Assembly (NCBI GenBank): GCA_026992705.1
Contig: JALWYT010000263.1
Location: 1 to 13,662 of the forward strand
DNA from: Thiotrichaceae bacterium
GTDB taxonomy: Bacteria; Pseudomonadota; Gammaproteobacteria; Thiotrichales; Thiotrichaceae
Direction of reading: 5' to 3'
DNA: 13,662 bases
Under the pieces are notes generated by a model that saw only the letters and a list, made by a program, of their open reading frames with translations, was not told the DNA's origin and did not search any database. Below are positions 1-8,407 of this stretch, piece by piece (position 1 is the stretch's first letter; every line of letters starts with the position of its first letter). The translations under genes were made by a program, and so were the position numbers.

Positions 1-473
1 ATCAAATCGTACTGGATGCCCAAAAAGCCGCAATCGAACAAGCCAAACCCGGTAACACATGGATTCAACCCCATAATGCGGCACTCAAGGTCATTACCAA
101 AGGTTTGCTAGAGCTTGGTATCTTGCCCAATGATAGCAGTAAGACAAGTGAAGAAAATATCCAGCAACTTATTAAAGATGAAGCCTATAAGCCCTATTTT
201 ATGCACAAAACAGGGCATTGGTTAGGCTTAGATGTGCATGATGTAGGAGATTACAAAGTCGATGAAGAATGGCGTTTATTAGAACCTGGTATGGTATTAA
301 CAGTAGAACCGGGGATTTATATTTCACCCTCCGATGATGTCGATAAAAAATGGTGGAATATCGGCATTCGTATTGAAGATGATGTGTTAATTACAAAAGA
401 AGGGAATGAGGTAATAACAGCGGGCTTAATTAAGGAAATTGATGAAATTGAGGCGTGGATGAAGAAGAAATAA
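1..473 (+). CDS. pepP: Xaa-Pro aminopeptidase PepP, C-terminal part (5' end outside window)
   Basis: Metal-dependent cytosolic aminopeptidase (M24B family) that removes an N-terminal residue preceding proline. The frame is open from base 3 at the window edge to TAA at 471-473, about 156 codons, so it runs upstream of the first internal ATG at 105. Visible family signatures are HWLGLDVHDVGDY (with active-site and metal-site histidines), LEPGMVLTVEPGIYI (metal-ligand Glu) and GIRIEDDVLIT (second Glu ligand). In E. coli PepP these lie in the same order at the C-terminal end. The C-terminus ends in Lys residues shortly after EIDEIEAWM, as is normal for the family. The gene converges on the minus-strand transferase gene with one base between stop codons. 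The identification is firm; the missing N-terminal domain cannot be judged. Confidence 0.93.
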   Translation, partial: QIVLDAQKAAIEQAKPGNTWIQPHNAALKVITKGLLELGILPNDSSKTSEENIQQLIKDEAYKPYFMHKTGHWLGLDVHDVGDYKVDEEWRLLEPGMVLTVEPGIYISPSDDVDKKWWNIGIRIEDDVLITKEGNEVITAGLIKEIDEIEAWMKKK

Positions 474-474
474 A

Positions 475-1491
475 TTACTTTTGTACTTTGCCTGCCCCAA
501 TTTTATATACAAGAATAATTAGTGGAAAATATGCTAAAAATAACCACCACCAACTCTGTAAAGGGTAGGCAAAGCATAAATAAGCAAATGGAAATAACCA
601 AAATAAATTAATTGCGATGGCTAACAGTGTTACTTTGCTATGCGATTTCCAGCGACGAGCAAGTATCTGATAAGCATGTGAACAATGAGCTTCGAGAAAC
701 TTTTGCCCGGTAAATATTCTACGCAATAAGGTAATTGTTGCATCAGTAACGAAAATTGCAGCTAATATTGCCCATGCTTGGTAGTTCATCCACCCTGTGC
801 TTAAAGTCATTAAAGCGAAAAATAAAATCATAAACGCGAGGAAAGTACTACCAACATCTCCCATAAAAATTTTAGCCGGAGCCCAATTATGAACTAAAAA
901 GCCACCTGTTGCCGCTGCTAAACAAACCATCCATAACCACAGTGTTGTATCAGAGGCTTCTGGATAAAATTTAGCACTCAAAATAGCGGCTGCAGATAAC
1001 ATAAAGATAGCTTGTGTTGCCGCAAGCCCATCAATACCATCCATGAAATTAAAGAGGTTGATCCACCATACTCCTGCAAAAACAATAATCATTACAGTAA
1101 TTATAAATGGAAAAATTAAAATATTGGGAATATCAGGAAGTGGAAGATGAGACAGACCAAGAAATAACACAAAACAAACACTGATATGTACAAATAACCG
1201 AAATGTTACGCGTAAATTCATTATATCATCAATTAAGCCAACAAGAGCAACAAGTAAAAACAGACCAATGACCCCCCAAAAAGATGTATAAGGAATATCT
1301 TTAAACCATAACAGCCAGAAACTAATCAAAAAACAACTTAAAACTATTCCTAAACCTCCACCATGTGGTGTTGCACGTACATGTGAAGAACGATGATTTG
1401 GCATCGCAATCAGCTTATAATATTTAGCATAACGACGAATGATGGCTGTAAATAGCCATGAGAATAAAAATGCGAGGATTATAGGGGTCAT
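475..1491 (-). CDS. Glycosyltransferase family 4 (WbpL/WecA-like) undecaprenyl-phosphate sugar-1-phosphate transferase
   Basis: Predicted polytopic inner-membrane enzyme of the MraY/WecA superfamily. It would transfer a HexNAc-1-phosphate from a UDP-sugar to undecaprenyl phosphate, the first step of O-antigen or other lipid-linked glycan synthesis. At 338 residues it has the family length, with about ten hydrophobic segments. Seen in order: MPNHRSSHVRATPHGGG (30-46, typical of the WbpL branch rather than MraY), Asp pair in GLIDD (D88-D89), NFMDGIDG (148-155), GDVGST (211-216) and the sugar-recognition motif AHCSHAYQ (268-275). The ATG at 1491 starts directly with a membrane helix; no strong Shine-Dalgarno is visible. 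It lies alone between pepP and mfd, not in a recognisable polysaccharide cluster, so the donor sugar (GlcNAc, FucNAc or QuiNAc) cannot be named. The family call is secure; the substrate is not. Confidence 0.85.
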   Translation of the reverse strand: MTPIILAFLFSWLFTAIIRRYAKYYKLIAMPNHRSSHVRATPHGGGLGIVLSCFLISFWLLWFKDIPYTSFWGVIGLFLLVALVGLIDDIMNLRVTFRLFVHISVCFVLFLGLSHLPLPDIPNILIFPFIITVMIIVFAGVWWINLFNFMDGIDGLAATQAIFMLSAAAILSAKFYPEASDTTLWLWMVCLAAATGGFLVHNWAPAKIFMGDVGSTFLAFMILFFALMTLSTGWMNYQAWAILAAIFVTDATITLLRRIFTGQKFLEAHCSHAYQILARRWKSHSKVTLLAIAINLFWLFPFAYLCFAYPLQSWWWLFLAYFPLIILVYKIGAGKVQK

Positions 1492-1653
1492 TATAGATAG
1501 TGAATTAACCGTTTTTAATCATAAATATTAATCATGCTAAAATTATTACTGTATTACGCATCTCACTATCATTAGGTGGTAAACTTTATAATCTTAATTA
1601 AGCAAACCATATTCTGTTTTTTCATCAGTATAACTACTTTTTTACAAAATGTT

Positions 1654-4600
1654 TTACTTAAATTTTAATCTCGATCCCGTTTGCAGTTTGGTTATATGTT
1701 GCAAAAAGCCAATAATCCAATCCACCCGTTGCTGCACGTCTTCGAGTTCTTTTTCAAAGCGGATTTTGTCTTGACCGTCTAGTTTGTATATCCATGGGCG
1801 TTTTTGGATAAGCTCTAGTACTTTCATGGGGTCAACGTTGTTGTTTTCAGCAAAGATAATTCGTCCGCCACTGGCTGAGGCATCAAGTTTTTTTACACCT
1901 GTTTGCTGGGCGACTTGTCTAAGCCTTGTGACTTCAAACAGAGTATTGACTTCATCAGGGAGCAAGCCGAAGCGGTCGATCATTTCGACTTTTAGGTCTC
2001 TGATTGCGGCTTTATCTTCGGCACTAGCGATACGTTTGTATAAAATCAGTCGGGTATGCACATCGGGAATATAATCACTAGGGATTAAGGCGGGCGAGCC
2101 AATGTCAACGGTGGTGCGGCTTTCTAATGGCTTGTCCATATTGGGGATTTCGCCTGATCTTAAGACTTTGACCGCTCGTTGTAATAGCTCATTGTAAAGA
2201 TTAAAGCCGATTTCTTGAATTTGCCCGCTTTGCCCTTCGCCGAGTAACTCCCCTGCCCCACGAATTTCTAAATCGTGTGTGGCTAGGGTGAAGCCAACGC
2301 CTAAGTCTTCTAAAGATTCAATCGCTTCTAACCGCTTCACCGCATCGGCTGTCATTACTGCTTTGGGCGGCGTGATGAGGTAGGCATAAGCTTGATGGTG
2401 TGAGCGTCCGACCCGACCACGAATTTGGTGCAATTGAGCTAAACCGAGTTTATCCGCTCGGTTGATAATAATGGTATTGGCTGTGGGGATGTCGATACCG
2501 CTCTCAATAATGGTTGTGGCAACTAACACATGGAAACGCTGATGGTAAAAATCATCAATAATTGCCTCCAGTTCACGCTCTCGCATTTGTCCGTGTGCAA
2601 AGCGGACTTGCACATCGGGGAGTAAATCTTGGATTTGCTGGGTGAGTTTTTGTATGGTTTTGACTTCATTATGCAATACATAGATCTGCCCGCCACGCGA
2701 TAATTCTCTGGCACAGGCTTCTTGAATGAAGGAATCACTCCATTCCGTAACAAAGGTTCTAATGGCAGTACGCTGCACAGGAGGCGTGGCAATAATCGAC
2801 AAGTCGCGGATACCTGATAATGACATATTGAGGGTACGCGGTATCGGTGTTGCGGTGAGTGTGAGCATATCAACATTAGCTCTTAGCTTTTTTAACTGCT
2901 CTTTGTGCCGCACACCAAAGCGATGTTCTTCATCAACAATCACTAAGCCCAAGTCTTTAAATTGCACATCAGGTTGCAATAATTTATGTGTGCCAATGAT
3001 AATATCAATTTTACCTGAAGCGAGCCGTGCAAGGGTTTCTTTGGTTTGCTTGGGTGTTTTAAAGCGGGATAAGGAGTCGATCTCAAATGCCCAATCGGCA
3101 AAGCGATCTTGGAAATTCTGTAAATGCTGCCCGACGAGCAGTGTCGTTGGAGCGATCATAGCGACTTGCTTGCCTGCATTCGCAGCAACAAAGGCAGCTC
3201 GCATGGCGACTTCAGTTTTTCCAAAACCCACATCACCACAGACAACCCGATCCATTGGCTTGCTGGAGCACATATCTTTGATAGTTTGAGCAATTGCCGC
3301 GGCTTGGTCTTCGGTTTCAGTATAGGGGAAAGCATCAGCAAAGCGAGCATATTCTTCTTCGTCAATGGCGATTTTTTCACCCTGAACTGCCGCTCGTTTG
3401 GCATGAATTTCTAGTAATTCAGCAGCAACATCGTAGGCTTTTTCAGCCGCTTTTTTACGGGCTTTATCCCAAGCATCGGTGCCTAATTTATGCAGAGGTG
3501 CATTTTCCGTTACACCTGTATAACGACTAATGAGGTGCAATGATGCAACTGGCACATAAAGCTTGTCGCCTTTGGCATATTCCAGCATCAGGTATTCGGC
3601 TTCCATGCCATCCGTTGTAATGGTTTGCATACCTAAATAGCGACCAACACCGTGTTCTTCGTGGACAACAGGTGAACCTTCTCGCAAATCAGTGAGATTT
3701 CGAATAATGGCATCTGCATCACGGTTTTTTCTACGCCGACGCTGTTGCTCAATGTGTACGCCTAAAATCAATGATTCTGGAATGATTGCCATCTCATCGT
3801 CATCGAGGTACACACCACTTTGCAAGGGAGCCGTTGTAATCACTCGGCGTTGCCCATTTTTTTCAAAATCCTGCCACGAATCCATGCTATGACAGGCAAT
3901 CGCATTGTCTTTTAATAAGCCATGCAGATTTTCACGTCGCCCTGCGGAGCTTGCAGTAAACAGGATTTTCCCTTGCGGGTGTATCGCTAAAAACTGCTTT
4001 AATAATTGCAAAGGTTGCTCCGCACGCGAGTCTATCAACATGGACGGCAGTGCAGTTGTATGATAGTTGTGAGCATTGATGCTTTTTTCATCTCGATGCA
4101 GATACACTTTACGAAAATCAGCGAGGCGTTGCTGTAGCTCATCAGGAGATAGCCAAGGGATTTGTGGCTCTAAAATCGGTCTTTCAATATCATGCCGACG
4201 CTGTTCATAACGATCCGCAATATTCGCCCAATATTGATCCATTGACTGCTCGGCATCTTCTGCAATAAAAACTAGATTTTTGTCAGGCAGATAGTCCAAC
4301 AAGCTTGCGGTTTTTTCAAAAAACAAGGGCAAATAATATTCAATACCCGCTGGTGGTGTGGCATTCGTTACTCCTTGATAAATCAGGCTTTTGCTTGTCT
4401 CAGTTGAGATAGAACGTCGGTAATTTTGACGGAATAAACGGATGCTTTTTTCATCGAGAGAAAACTCATGAGCGGGTAATAGCTCAATGCTATCCAGCTT
4501 CTCGATAGTGCGTTGGTCATCGGGTGAAAAGCTGCGGATGCTATCAATTTCATCATCAAAGAAATCAATCCGATAAGGCAACTCGCTGCCCATTGGAAAT

Positions 4601-5115
4601 AAATCCACCAACGAACCTCGCGTAGCGTATTCCCCATGTTCAATCACTTGGCTGACATGCCGATAACCTGATTCTTGAAGCTGCTCACGCAGTAGCTCTA
4701 TATCCAAACAATCACCTTTTTTTATGACTAAGGCATTTGCATCAACATATTCAGTGGGGGCAAGACGTTGCATCAGGGTGCTTGCAGGAACAATTAATAC
4801 CGCTTGCTGCATTCGCGGCAGTTGATATAACAGCTTTAGCCGCTCAGAAATAATGTCTTCAAGTGGTGAAAACACATCGTATGGCAGGGTTTCCCAATCA
4901 GGAAAAACGCTGACATTGAGCTGATCCCCGCTAAAGAATTTAATATTATTTTGTGTTTGATAGGCGGAGTTAATATCCGATGTTATCAATAAAATAACAC
5001 CTTTAAACTCCATCGCAGTTTTTGCTAACAATAAATCTTGAGAGCAGCCATGCAGCCCTCCCCAGTGGATATTATTATCTTTAGGCGGATAAACAGGTCG
5101 TAGTGAATTAGACAT
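1654..5115 (-). CDS. mfd: Transcription-repair coupling factor Mfd
   Basis: Large ATP-dependent DNA translocase that pushes stalled RNA polymerase off damaged template and recruits UvrA for transcription-coupled excision repair. It has 1153 residues from the ATG at 5115. The frame could also begin with a TTG two codons upstream (5121), but the ATG is preferred. Domains in order: UvrB-like N-terminal module (about 1-340), then the CarD-like RNA-polymerase-interaction domain near residue 485 with VVHEEHGVGRYLGM. Next come Walker A GDVGFGKTEVAMRA near 627, the DEEH box in VIVDEEHRFGVRHK near 728, motif III-like TLTATPIPRTL, motif VI QIRGRVGRSHHQAYAYL near 900 and the TRCF C-terminal domain. All key helicase residues are present and length matches the family (E. 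coli 1148). Translation initiation looks weak: no clear AGGAG. The gene is divergent from rlmH across 258 bases. Confidence 0.97.
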   Translation of the reverse strand: MSNSLRPVYPPKDNNIHWGGLHGCSQDLLLAKTAMEFKGVILLITSDINSAYQTQNNIKFFSGDQLNVSVFPDWETLPYDVFSPLEDIISERLKLLYQLPRMQQAVLIVPASTLMQRLAPTEYVDANALVIKKGDCLDIELLREQLQESGYRHVSQVIEHGEYATRGSLVDLFPMGSELPYRIDFFDDEIDSIRSFSPDDQRTIEKLDSIELLPAHEFSLDEKSIRLFRQNYRRSISTETSKSLIYQGVTNATPPAGIEYYLPLFFEKTASLLDYLPDKNLVFIAEDAEQSMDQYWANIADRYEQRRHDIERPILEPQIPWLSPDELQQRLADFRKVYLHRDEKSINAHNYHTTALPSMLIDSRAEQPLQLLKQFLAIHPQGKILFTASSAGRRENLHGLLKDNAIACHSMDSWQDFEKNGQRRVITTAPLQSGVYLDDDEMAIIPESLILGVHIEQQRRRRKNRDADAIIRNLTDLREGSPVVHEEHGVGRYLGMQTITTDGMEAEYLMLEYAKGDKLYVPVASLHLISRYTGVTENAPLHKLGTDAWDKARKKAAEKAYDVAAELLEIHAKRAAVQGEKIAIDEEEYARFADAFPYTETEDQAAAIAQTIKDMCSSKPMDRVVCGDVGFGKTEVAMRAAFVAANAGKQVAMIAPTTLLVGQHLQNFQDRFADWAFEIDSLSRFKTPKQTKETLARLASGKIDIIIGTHKLLQPDVQFKDLGLVIVDEEHRFGVRHKEQLKKLRANVDMLTLTATPIPRTLNMSLSGIRDLSIIATPPVQRTAIRTFVTEWSDSFIQEACARELSRGGQIYVLHNEVKTIQKLTQQIQDLLPDVQVRFAHGQMRERELEAIIDDFYHQRFHVLVATTIIESGIDIPTANTIIINRADKLGLAQLHQIRGRVGRSHHQAYAYLITPPKAVMTADAVKRLEAIESLEDLGVGFTLATHDLEIRGAGELLGEGQSGQIQEIGFNLYNELLQRAVKVLRSGEIPNMDKPLESRTTVDIGSPALIPSDYIPDVHTRLILYKRIASAEDKAAIRDLKVEMIDRFGLLPDEVNTLFEVTRLRQVAQQTGVKKLDASASGGRIIFAENNNVDPMKVLELIQKRPWIYKLDGQDKIRFEKELEDVQQRVDWIIGFLQHITKLQTGSRLKFK

Positions 5116-5144
5116 TGGCAATACAATATACCGTGAGTAATTAA

Positions 5145-5150
5145 ACTATA
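5145..5150 (-). promoter_or_regulatory. Possible -10 box for mfd
   Basis: On the minus strand the hexamer TATAGT (five of six to consensus) lies 30 bases upstream of the mfd ATG. No convincing -35 element is seen at 16-19 bases spacing, so this is only a candidate in an AT-rich intergenic stretch. Confidence 0.22.
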
Positions 5151-5373
5151 TAAGTAAAAAAGAGGGGAAGTTTACTGCTTTACTGGCGAGATAGCTATGT
5201 AGAAAGAAAGATTATTAAAAAATCAGAGTAATAATAACTCAACTCATTTCTGATAACTTAACTTCATTAGAATTCAACAGCAGTGAGATTATCCTGCTCA
5301 ATGTGTAAGTGGTATTCAGTTTTATTTGCCATTTCGGTATTCTACACAGGAACTTAAATATTATCAGTCTCTT

Positions 5374-5847
5374 ATGAAAATACACCTCATTGCCATTGGT
5401 ACAAAAATGCCTGCATGGATTACGCAAGGTTATCAAGATTATGCCCAGCGAATGCCGCGTGCGTGCCAGTTATTACTCAAAGAAATTCCTGCTGAAAAAC
5501 GTACAAAGAATAGCGATGTGCAAAAAATCAAAGTCAAAGAAGCAGAGAAATTATTAGATGCTATTCCTAGCAATTGCCTGATTATTGCACTGGATGTCAA
5601 AGGGCGAAGCTGGTCAACCGAAAAGCTTGCCGATAATCTGCAAAATTGGATGATGTCAGGGCGTGATATTGCCTTATTGGTTGGCGGTCCTGAAGGCTTG
5701 ACCGATAATGTCCGCCAGCGAGCAGATCAGCTTTGGTCTTTGTCATCGCTTACCTTTCCGCACCCCTTGGTACGCCTCATTCTCGCCGAGCAACTGTACC
5801 GAGCGTGGAGTATTACCGCCAATCATCCCTACCATCGAGCAGGTTAA
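5374..5847 (+). CDS. rlmH: 23S rRNA pseudouridine-1915 N3-methyltransferase RlmH
   Basis: SPOUT-class methyltransferase that methylates pseudouridine 1915 of helix 69 in 23S rRNA, using S-adenosylmethionine, late in 70S assembly. The start at 5374 gives 157 residues beginning MKIHLIAIGTKMP, which is the family N-terminus and length (E. coli 155). An in-frame ATG at 5326 would add 16 residues that do not look like the family. The SAM-binding knot motif LLVGGPEG lies at about 101-108, and the C-terminus HPLVRLILAEQLYRAWSI followed by NHPYHR is diagnostic. The gene is followed five bases later by maf and then by rng, so it heads a three-gene operon. The usual partner rsfS is not in the window. 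No good Shine-Dalgarno precedes the chosen ATG. Confidence 0.96.
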   Translation: MKIHLIAIGTKMPAWITQGYQDYAQRMPRACQLLLKEIPAEKRTKNSDVQKIKVKEAEKLLDAIPSNCLIIALDVKGRSWSTEKLADNLQNWMMSGRDIALLVGGPEGLTDNVRQRADQLWSLSSLTFPHPLVRLILAEQLYRAWSITANHPYHRAG

Positions 5848-5852
5848 TCGTT

Positions 5853-6431
5853 ATGACTGCACAGATTATTTTAGCCTCTGCCTCACCGCGTCGGTTTGAA
5901 TTATTAAAACAAATTGGTGTGAGCTGCGAGGTTTATCCTGTAGATATTGATGAGTCCGCCAAGCCTAACGAATCTGCCATTGAGTTAGTCAAACGCTTGG
6001 CAAAAGAAAAAGCTCAAGCCGCGTGGCAGCAAACAGGCGGACGTTTGCCTGTGCTAGGTTCGGATACCTTAGGCTTAATCGGCTCAGAGATTCTTGTCAA
6101 ACCTGTTGATTTTGCCCATGCTCGTGAGATGCTGTTGAAAATGTCGGCAAATTGGCATGATATATTTACGGCAGTGGCTTTATGTTCTACACATAAAACA
6201 GAGGTCGTGTTAAGCCAAAGTCGTGTCCGTTTTGCTAAACTCACAGAAGCCGATATAAAACATTACTGGCAATCTGGAGAGCCACAGGATAAGGCTGGAG
6301 CTTATGCCATTCAGGGCTTAGGAGCTGTTTTTGTGGAGCGATTAGAAGGTTCTTATTCTGGTGTGATGGGGTTGCCGTTGTATGAAACGAGCCAATTATT
6401 ACAGGGTATTAATATCAAAATGCTGAGATAA
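5853..6431 (+). CDS. maf: Maf/YhdE-type nucleoside triphosphate pyrophosphatase (probably dTTP/UTP)
   Basis: House-cleaning enzyme that hydrolyses NTPs to NMP plus pyrophosphate. The YhdE (MafA) branch prefers dTTP, UTP and modified pyrimidine nucleotides. The protein has 192 residues from ATG 5853, placing MTAQIILASASPRRFELL at the N-terminus. The family's SxSPRR substrate loop is at 9-14, the catalytic Asp lies in GSDTL (D71), and the C-terminal EGSYSGVMGLPLYET fits the YhdE branch rather than the m7GTP-specific YceF branch. A longer frame opens at 5733 inside rlmH but adds non-homologous sequence, so the shorter start is used. The gene starts five bases after rlmH and stops four bases before rng; maf-rng adjacency is conserved in E. 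coli. Confidence 0.93.
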   Translation: MTAQIILASASPRRFELLKQIGVSCEVYPVDIDESAKPNESAIELVKRLAKEKAQAAWQQTGGRLPVLGSDTLGLIGSEILVKPVDFAHAREMLLKMSANWHDIFTAVALCSTHKTEVVLSQSRVRFAKLTEADIKHYWQSGEPQDKAGAYAIQGLGAVFVERLEGSYSGVMGLPLYETSQLLQGINIKMLR

Positions 6432-6435
6432 CAAT

Positions 6436-7911
6436 ATGAGTGCAGAACTACTTGTCAATATCACCCCACAGGAAACCCGCGTTGCATTGCTGGAAAACGG
6501 AATTCTGCAAGAATTACAAATTGAACGAGAAAGCAAAAAAGGAATTGTTGGCAAAATATACAAAGGGCGAGTTTCCCGCGTTCTCCCCGGCATGGAAGCC
6601 GCATTTGTTGATATTGGCTTGGAGAAAGCCGCTTTTTTGCATGTTTCTGACCTTGTGCCAAAAATGATTGGCACAGATAGCGAACACAAGGAAAAACCCA
6701 AACTAACCATCAGTGAAGCTTTACACGAAGGCATGGATGTCTTGGTGCAAGTTATCAAAGACCCCATTGGTACCAAAGGGGCAAGAATTACCACCAGCCT
6801 TACCATTCCATCCCGTTATGTCGTGCTAATGCCTGATAGCGACAATATCGGTATATCCAGCAAAATTGCAAATGATAGTGAACGGGTACGTTTAAAAGCC
6901 ATTGTTGAAGCCTATCGAGAAAAGCATCAACATAAATTTGGCTACATTTTACGAACTGCTGCAGAAGGCATGGATGAAGAAACACTTACCAAGGACATTG
7001 AATTCTTAAACAAAGTCTGGCATTGCGTACAAGAATCGGTTGATATCGCTGATTCAGGTTCACTCATTTTTTCTGATTTACCCTTAGTACAACGAGTTAT
7101 CCGTGATATGGTTGGCGAGCAGCTTGAAAAAATCCGCATTGATTCTCGCGAAACCGCAACCCGTGTCAAACAATTCTGTAAAACCTATATCCCTGAACTC
7201 GCTGACGTTATTGAACACTACCCAGGTGAACGACCTATCTTTGATTTATACAATGTTGAGGATGAAATCCAAAAAGCACTAGAAAAAAAAGTCATGCTCA
7301 AATCGGGGGGCTATTTGATTATTGATCAAACGGAAGCCATGACAACGATAGATGTTAATACCGGTGCTTTTGTCGGGCATCGTAACCTTGAAGAAACCAT
7401 CTTCAAAACTAATATGGAAGCTGCTCAAACTATCGCTAGACAACTCCGGCTACGCAACCTTGGCGGAATTATTATTCTCGACTTTATCGATATGGATAAA
7501 AAAGAACATCAAGAACAAGTTTTACAGTCACTTGAACTCGCTCTACAAAAAGACTACGCTAAAACCTATATCAGCACCTTATCATCACTCGGCTTAGTTG
7601 AAATGACCCGCAAACGCACCCGCGAAAGCCTAGAACATATTTTATGTGAACCCTGCCCAGTGTGTGCAGGACGCGGCTATATTAAAACCGTTGAAACCGT
7701 CTGCTACGAAATCTTCCGAGAATTACTCCGTGAAGCTCGCCAATTCGACTCCAAAGGACTATTAGTCCTCGCCTCACAAGAAGTCGTCGATTTAATCATG
7801 GACGAAGAAGCCAATAGTCTATTAGAACTACAAGAATTTATTAACAAGCCTATACGCTTTCAGGCTGAAACGCTTTATACGCAGGAAAATTTTGATGTAG
7901 TATTAATGTGA
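6436..7911 (+). CDS. rng: Ribonuclease G
   Basis: Single-strand-specific endoribonuclease of the RNase E/G family, which matures the 5' end of 16S rRNA and turns over some mRNAs. It has 491 residues (E. coli 489), with no C-terminal degradosome scaffold, which separates it from RNase E. Visible parts: N-terminal MSAELLVNITPQETRVALLE, S1 domain from about 39 (GKIYKGRVSRVLPGMEAAF), catalytic Mg-binding Asp in DVNTG (D306) and the second Asp in ILDFIDMD (D349). The Zn-link CPVC at C407-C410 mediates dimerisation in the family, and a small C-terminal domain follows. GAGATAA just upstream of the ATG may act as ribosome binding site, overlapping the maf stop. It is the last gene of the rlmH-maf-rng run and ends seven bases from the converging mreD, with no clear terminator between. 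Confidence 0.97.
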   Translation: MSAELLVNITPQETRVALLENGILQELQIERESKKGIVGKIYKGRVSRVLPGMEAAFVDIGLEKAAFLHVSDLVPKMIGTDSEHKEKPKLTISEALHEGMDVLVQVIKDPIGTKGARITTSLTIPSRYVVLMPDSDNIGISSKIANDSERVRLKAIVEAYREKHQHKFGYILRTAAEGMDEETLTKDIEFLNKVWHCVQESVDIADSGSLIFSDLPLVQRVIRDMVGEQLEKIRIDSRETATRVKQFCKTYIPELADVIEHYPGERPIFDLYNVEDEIQKALEKKVMLKSGGYLIIDQTEAMTTIDVNTGAFVGHRNLEETIFKTNMEAAQTIARQLRLRNLGGIIILDFIDMDKKEHQEQVLQSLELALQKDYAKTYISTLSSLGLVEMTRKRTRESLEHILCEPCPVCAGRGYIKTVETVCYEIFRELLREARQFDSKGLLVLASQEVVDLIMDEEANSLLELQEFINKPIRFQAETLYTQENFDVVLM

Positions 7912-7918
7912 TTGCTTT

Positions 7919-8407
7919 TTATAAATGTTTACGGGTCACAACGAAAAAATTTAAAAATTTTTGCCACATGGGCCAGATTAAAATACTTCCAAATAAACTT
8001 AGCCAGTATGCCCATGTATTAGGACTATTTCCTGTTACGCCTAGTAGCCATAAATTAATTAATAAATAGGTACTTAGTACTAAGCTAATCATAAAAATTT
8101 GTTGCCAAATAATTTGGGGATTAATTCTCTCAGAAAATCGTATCGCAAAATATAAAACAATAGTAAACCCTAAAGCATGTTGACCCAATATAGTTCCATA
8201 CAAGGTATCAATTAATAACCCTGTAAACCAAGCTAACAAAAGAGAGATTTGTTTTGGTAAAGTAATTGCCCAATAAATCAAGGTTAATGCAATCCAGTCT
8301 GGTCTCCATGCTTCTATAGCAATTGGTAGAGGTACTAAAGCAAACATTAGGGCAATAATCATGGTGACAATAATTGCACCATTAAACCGTAAGCTAACTC
8401 GATCCAT
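7919..8407 (-). CDS. mreD: Rod shape-determining protein MreD
   Basis: Small integral inner-membrane protein of the rod complex (elongasome), which works with MreC, RodA and PBP2 to direct lateral wall synthesis. The ATG at 8407 gives 162 residues, matching the E. coli length, and starts MDRVSLRFNGAIIVTM. About five to six hydrophobic helices are seen, including LVPLPIAIEAWRPDWIALTL and the characteristic LLIDTLYGTILGQHALGFT. The frame is open further upstream to 8536, but that extension lies inside mreC and is soluble-looking, so it was rejected. The start overlaps the end of mreC by 14 bases, implying translational coupling, with a modest GAG-type ribosome binding site within the mreC tail. 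It is the last gene of the mre operon. Confidence 0.93.
   Translation of the reverse strand: MDRVSLRFNGAIIVTMIIALMFALVPLPIAIEAWRPDWIALTLIYWAITLPKQISLLLAWFTGLLIDTLYGTILGQHALGFTIVLYFAIRFSERINPQIIWQQIFMISLVLSTYLLINLWLLGVTGNSPNTWAYWLSLFGSILIWPMWQKFLNFFVVTRKHL

Noticed and set aside
1496..1570. Inverted repeat GATAGTGA / TCACTATC 59 bases apart upstream of the transferase gene
   Set aside because: An 8-bp match at that distance in AT-rich DNA is expected by chance and matches no recognised site.
2726..3289. 187-codon plus-strand frame inside mfd, with further frames at 1784-2074, 3124-3414 and 3294-3530
   Set aside because: They lie antisense to well-conserved mfd coding sequence and have Ser/Cys/Arg-rich composition typical of shadow frames.
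5326..5373. Upstream start for rlmH adding 16 residues
   Set aside because: The family N-terminus begins at 5374 and the extra residues do not resemble RlmH.
5733..5852. Upstream start for maf inside rlmH
   Set aside because: The extension overlaps conserved rlmH in another phase, and the Maf N-terminus begins at 5853.
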